From assembly GCA_037903475.1 (NCBI GenBank), contig JBAJFG010000570.1, positions 248,001 to 312,000 of the forward strand: DNA of 64,000 nt. The letters are read 5' to 3'. Below, piece by piece: positions 59,200-64,000 of this stretch; position 1 is the stretch's first letter; the number at the start of each line of letters is the position of its first letter. The notes beneath the pieces are model-generated. The model saw nothing but the letters and a program-made list of their open reading frames with translations, was not told the origin of the DNA and did not search any database. This DNA is from Ancylostoma caninum. Lineage: Eukaryota; Nematoda; Chromadorea; Rhabditida; Ancylostomatidae. The translations under genes were made by a program, and so were the position numbers.

Positions 59200-59640
59200 A
59201 TTTGTGAAAAACTTCGAATTTGGTTCACGCATCTGGTTCCGTCCAGCTATGTGCTCCAGAATGCTTATCCCAAATCAGATGTACAAAAAAACACAAGGCA
59301 ACATTGATTCCACCAAAGCATTTTTCGGATTCGCCCAGTATCCTGGGCATAAATCGCTTGAGATCCACACCAGCCCAGTTCGACGGCGCCTGTTCCCACC
59401 GTACCCGTCCTGCTTCTCTGCCCGTACACGCTCTCCACCGGCCACACTCTCTCAGCGCCCAGGTTTCCCTGGCCGCCAATTGATCGTTTTCTTCGTGGGT
59501 GGTCTGCCTCCGCCCCCGGAGGTCTACCGCGGCGGCCTACCCTTTGATATAGCCGAATTTTCGCAGCTTTCCTGAGCTGGTGCTTCACGATGGATTTCAG
59601 CCATGAGCTGAGAGGCTGACGCAGGTATGTTCTAAGCATT
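59200..59640 (-). other. GC-rich island with overlapping ORFs
   Basis: Locally GC-rich compared with its surroundings. The longest minus ORF (59265-59639, 124 codons) contains basic stretches such as RPPGAEADHPRRKRSIGG. It may be a fragment of a dispersed repeat. No family is recognised and no splice-supported gene model was found. Confidence 0.25.
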
Positions 59641-60383
59641 ACGATTTATTTAACTGGACAACTCTGGATCTGGAACAGTGAATAAAGAGGTCTGAGTGAT
59701 GCCAGTCGCATTTGTAAATCAGCTCGCCCTCAGTGACGTTTCTCAAATAATGTTTTGGGCTCAATTTCCAATTATTACCAGGTTCCATGTCCCACAAAGA
59801 TGAACCTTTATTTTGCGAGTTTTGAACTTTCTACAGAGTTTATTTTATTACGTCAAGCATAGTTCTTTCAGAAATTCTCATTTGGATTGCTGTTCTTTGA
59901 TTTTCCTTTCATTTTTGAATATTTCAGACTACCCTTTCCAAACAAAGTCTTCGTCACATGTTTCACTTATTTTAATGTTGCTAGAGTTTACCAAATTTCG
60001 GTTTCTTTCAGCGAGAATCCTTCTAGTTAATCGCTAGTGCGGCTGTCTATTGCAAGTGTCACTAGTCATCCATTAGCATCAGTAACCTTGATCCTACACA
60101 AAAATATTCCATCTTTTTTCCTTTCTTAGGATATATTCTCGGGAAAGGCTCAGGCATTTTCAGCGCCTTCATGTTACTGGTTTTTTTTAGTTTTTTTCTT
60201 CTTTTTCAAATTTGTTTGCTCGGTAGTGCTCCTTGCAGTTAACAAGAAAGCGAGAAGAATCAAATCAAACGAAGCAAAGAGCGTAGAGCGAAATATTGTT
60301 GAATCGACTTAGAATTGAAAATTCAAATGTTATAGTGTTGTTGACTCACTAACAATGTGAGTGATGGTCTATTAAACGAATAC

Positions 60384-60683
60384 CTGGCCGTCTGTTTTCC
60401 TCTATCCGAGCCTCAGGTACTTTCTTGGAGGATTTCTGTCCACCCAGCCTCCACAAGCCCATGGATTCTTTCACATAAATGCTGGTGCAGCGGTATATTT
60501 TCACGACAACACGTACGAAAGGTGGCAAGGCACACATGGTTATTTTGCTGTTTTCATGACAAGGTAGATGTCATCCTGTTCAGAAACGCCAACTGCAAAT
60601 ACCGAAGCAGTAGAGGCTTCATCCAATGGGACAACATTGATGAACTTCTGATTTTCCCCCAAAATAATTTCTACACCCCATAC
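60384..60683 (-). pseudogene. Candidate coding exons, minus strand
   Basis: After an AG acceptor at 60684-60685, 60683-60540 encodes VWGVEIILGENQKFINVV and then ASTASVFAVGVSEQDDIYLV, ending MKTAK and TAA. Immediately after, in a shifted frame, KESMGLWRLGGQKSSKKV and EARIEENRRP run to a GT donor at about 60383. Both look coding. A one- or two-base shift near 60540 would join them, hence pseudogene or unresolved structure. A 127-codon forward ORF over the same bases is the alternative. Confidence 0.3.
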
Positions 60684-60740
60684 CTTGAATATATTCAATC
60701 GATATCTAGTTTATTCAACAAACAGAAAGGCAAAAGGTGA

Positions 60741-62135
60741 CAATTGTTCCCAGGCTTGTCACTTCTGCCAAAATATCGCCGTGTTGTCATTTATGATTTG
60801 ATCTATACCCCTCGAGCATCGTTCCGAGCAATCAAACCTAATTGGGGGCCGCGTGATCTACGCGCCTCCGCCAGATGTTTCTCTCATTGGCTGGTTAAGT
60901 GACATTATTATTTGTTCGCTAGTCTGCACTAATTTTGCAAGTTTCTCAAACAAATACTGTAATAAAAACATTATCTTCATAATATTTCCAACGCAGTATT
61001 CACAATTGAACATTTAATCTCGTAATTTGGCCTTAGGGTTCGTTTCGCTTTATAATTTGGTCTTAAGACATAATATTATAAAAATTTAAATAATTTATTA
61101 CTATCGCTCTTCTATGTTGTTTGTTTCTGGTCTATTACTATCCTCGAAATGGAGTTGCAAAAGTCCCATCATCCTCGAACAGTTCTGCTCTGGGGTGGAT
61201 GTGATGGTGCTCAGAAAATTACATTTTTCCATTTCTACAGGTTCTTATGTATTCTCTCCACCTGTTGTATCTAGTTGTACCTGCGGTTATTGCAAAGAAT
61301 TTTGCTTTTTTTCTGTAGCTTCTTCTCACGTCTCTACGAGTCTGATGACATGATATGAGTCTGATGACAATACTTGTGTAGATGCCTGATTCTTAACCCT
61401 GTTTAAGTGATCTAGGTTAAGATAACCAACGAGTGAACATTCTTTTATTTATGATGTGCACCGAAAAGCATGGCTTATCATTCCAAATCCTACCCCTTCA
61501 AGTTGTTCTACTTATGAGTCGGTCCCACCGAATTCTCAGTCATTATTTATATACCTCCTTTTCATCGATTTTACGAGAAATTCCGCAAAAACTGGAGGCA
61601 AAGATCTTTTCTTTTCTACAAAAATACGCATAAAAGTCACAAACAAATCAAATGTTCAAAAAAAGTGGAAGGAAGAGCTTTTCATTTCTCTTCATTTTCA
61701 GTGATGTAAAATGAGAGACAGAGTAGGCAAGATAACTTCCATGCAGGCATATTTATTTCGATTTATTTTCACTGAAATATCAATATTATTTTATATCATT
61801 TTAATGAATAAAAATTTCAGCACTTCGACATTCATTTATTTATTCATTGTATGAGAGCATGCATCTAAGGAAACAAGCGAATAATCCTCGCTCCTAATTC
61901 CAACCTGTACAGCGAAAAAACTGTGTATATTAAAGAACTAAAGATATCAAAGTCAATTCTATTTAATGACTTCGTTGAAATTCTGACAGAACAGGTGGTG
62001 CTTATCGATGTTGAGGCATACTATTGCTTGTTCAAATGTTTGAAAGAAAAAGGAGAACATCTGAATATTAAGCAACGGTCTCAGCGGTACAATTTATTAG
62101 CAGTAACCGATAGCTATTAAGGATCGCTCGGGGCT
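60741..62135. other. No gene supported
   Basis: AT-rich sequence with several short ORFs lacking splice signals (for example a Cys-containing ORF at 61114-61353). Confidence 0.35.
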
Positions 62136-62668
62136 ATGACCTACCCACATCCCGCCCACACACTCTTCGGTACCATCATCATTGCATCAATTGTCGCGGC
62201 AGGTGAGTATCTTCAGAATTATTTATTTATTTTATATTTTAATCGCACTATCTCCAGTTCTCAAATTAAACGTTTCTAAAAACGGCTGTAACCAAACTGC
62301 TGCCGTTAATGCTAACGGCGAAGTAACGGAGTGTCTTGGCGTCAATTACGCGTTTGTGTGAAATCCGCCAAAAAATATCTTTTAAGACGTGAAGATCGAC
62401 TCCCAACGAATCTCATCCCGCTGCTGTCCACATAGTAGGAGAAAATGTTGCGAGGAGGTCATTGAGAAAAGGTAAGTAGCACTTATGAGACTAAAGCTTT
62501 ATGTTTAGCTGTCAAATCAAATGCCTTTGGTTACCTTTTAAATTTGTGAGAAACTTTCCAGGAAGCCCCTCAACTGTTCTATGCCTCTGAATGAACTAAT
62601 CGCTTCGTCTGACTGCATTCAAGAGGAAATGTTTGGAAAGAAAAGTTTGGAATTGGCTAGGATTGAGG
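62136..62668 (+). CDS. Secreted Cys-rich protein, 5' exons (partial)
   Basis: Exon 1 is 62136-62202 (MTYPHPAHTLFGTIIIASIV, signal-like, donor GTGAGT). Exon 2 is 62258-62355 (acceptor CTCCAG; NVSKNGCNQTAAVNANGEV, ECLGVNYAF). Exon 3 is 62395-62471 (SSRCCPHSRRKCCEEVIEK, donor GTAAGT). Exon 4 is 62562-62668 (acceptor TTTCCAG; KPLNCSMPLNELIASSDC). Phases agree across all joins. The weak point is the 39-nt intron 62356-62394 with an atypical acceptor (GTGAAG). Without it the frame stops at 62356. The 3' end is not found, and an open segment at 63392-63496 (NNSCPVHGALFLNACANLEL, stop) could belong but its phase does not match directly. Family unknown. Confidence 0.45.
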
Positions 62669-63076
62669 GTGCGTTTCGAAGTATTTTTACGGTGTGGTTG
62701 ATATGAAATTAACAAATATGAAAGTTTTTCTTTTCGTCGAAATAAGCAAATAAAACTGATCTAGTTCAATTTATTCTGGATTCAAGTACATATTTCCATG
62801 TGACCCCCCCCACATTCACTTAATCGATTTTTTTCATCATACTTTTTGCCATTATCAGCGTTTTAATGCAACTCTTGCTGACACTGTGCTGGTTCTCTGA
62901 AGAGGAGAAAATTTCATGGAGGCATGGTGTTTATCGAGTCATTGGAAGACGAGGGCTCCTCAGGGAGTGCTCCTTCGTCCGACTGTAGTCCGTTTCAGAA
63001 ACGGCGATAGTTGAGTACTGGCACCCTTGGTTCTCATTTCTCGCCTGCCTCTCCGAATGCGGCACTACTTCTGGCG

Positions 63077-63079
63077 CTC

Positions 63080-63152
<73 letters not shown>
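63077..63152 (+). repeat. (CT)n microsatellite
   Basis: About 76 bp of CT dinucleotides with one interruption. It causes an artefactual Glu-Arg repeat ORF on the minus strand. Confidence 0.95.
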
Positions 63153-63155
<3 letters not shown>

Positions 63156-64000
63156 CTCTTCCACACCATAATCCTGTATCACCCGTGCATGAAAGTAGGA
63201 CATTATGCCATATAATGCATCGTTTTGATCTTCCGCCCCGGGCATCGCCTTAGGATAGTAAACATGACACTTATTAATACCTAATAGGCACAGGGTTGCC
63301 TGCGGGCAATCAATCAATAGATCGAAGCATTAATTGTTCTAAGGAAGATTACACCTCCTGCTGATATGATGACTGGGCTCTGGTGTTCTAGAACTTCAGC
63401 AACAACAGCTGCCCAGTACATGGTGCTCTGTTTCTCAACGCTTGTGCGAATTTGGAATTAGCACTCTGGCAGCAATCTATGGGAAACCCTGGATAAGAAA
63501 TGATGCACTCTTATAGGTTGTCCTTCTACTGTAGAATCACAATAAGAATGAGCAAAAATCCTTCCAACACGTCAACATTCGTGTAAATGATTGGAATACC
63601 TTGAATTAGATCCACAGGTTGTTTTCCTTTACTCTATACTTACCAACATAATTCAGCGTTACTGCTCATATTGTTGAACCATCTCTACACCTTAAACTTT
63701 GAAAATATTGAGAAAGAACAGTGACGGTCGAAAAGATTTATAGTAGGTGTCCTGTCATCGGATGAGCTTTCCTTGAAATTTTTGCCTAGACTCCACCAAA
63801 AGGGCTTATTAGATGCCATGCCCTGGTCGCGACGATCGCTATAGTTTTCTAACTGAAACGAAATGCTAGTGACGGCATGGAAGTCACAGTAATGAAAGTG
63901 ACGTTGGCCGTAATGTAGCTATCGTCAGTGGTACAAGGTGGATACGATTTTCATGCTTACCACCTTCATGAACCCTTCAATCAATCAGTGGAGAGATTTG
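63153..64000. other. Window edge, no firm gene
   Basis: Contains one open segment after TTCTAG at 63392-63496. Otherwise nothing is recognised. Confidence 0.3.

Noticed and set aside
62931..63317. Glu-Arg repeat protein on the minus strand
   Set aside because: Produced by the (CT)n microsatellite.

Overview
The window looks like strongylid nematode DNA, most likely from a hookworm (Ancylostoma-like). It has intron-rich genes with short phase-conserved introns, a multi-domain CAP/SCP (Ancylostoma-secreted-protein type) gene family, and many small DNA transposons. The species is inferred from family knowledge, not proven.

The core is a triple-CAP-domain secreted protein gene of 17 exons and 729 codons. 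It occurs three times: complement 2484-7688, forward 26672-31868, and complement 37721-42918. Copies 1 and 2 sit in one large inverted repeat (arms 2413-8882 and 25464-31940). Copies 2 and 3 sit in another (arms 26571-32555 and 37019-43020). The gene bodies are almost identical, while their flanks diverge abruptly, which suggests recent conversion or recombination on top of an older duplication. Copies 1 and 2 read open throughout. Copy 3 has a one-base deletion at the start of exon 11 that should remove the third CAP domain. Domains 1 and 2 lack the GHYxQ motif and domain 3 keeps it. An identical TATA box and a TGATAA site precede each copy.

Layout: 1-1.3 kb, dispersed element with a 59-bp minisatellite. 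2.4-8.9 kb, CAP copy 1 arm. 9.3-10.3 kb, a small unrecognised gene. 11.25-12.5 kb, a terminal-inverted-repeat element holding a tRNA-like sequence. 12.7-15.5 kb, a dispersed repeat, a minisatellite, a retroelement-like LTR with ORF start, and a second minisatellite with a tRNA-derived insert. 15.5-18.5 kb, a decayed Mutator-like (MULE) transposase gene with a FLYWCH-like finger and an internal triplication. 18.7-25.1 kb, a nest of inverted repeats and MITEs. 25.5-31.9 kb, CAP copy 2. 32.6-37.0 kb, the spacer of the second palindrome, with a small spliced gene and a PIF/Harbinger fragment. 37.0-43.0 kb, CAP copy 3. 44.4-45.5 kb, an internally deleted mariner and a TA-flanked MITE. 45.6-48.3 kb, candidate exons. 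48.4-55.2 kb, an inverted pair of TTCGAATA-rich transposons, a pair of GGGCCC-ended MITEs and a trapped unrecognised gene. 55.2-64 kb, mostly non-coding, with a foldback element, a diverged satellite, a candidate secreted Cys-rich gene at 62.1-62.7 kb and a (CT)n tract.

Exon structures come from manual reading of splice sites and reading phase. No homology search was possible, so family names rest on recognised motifs.
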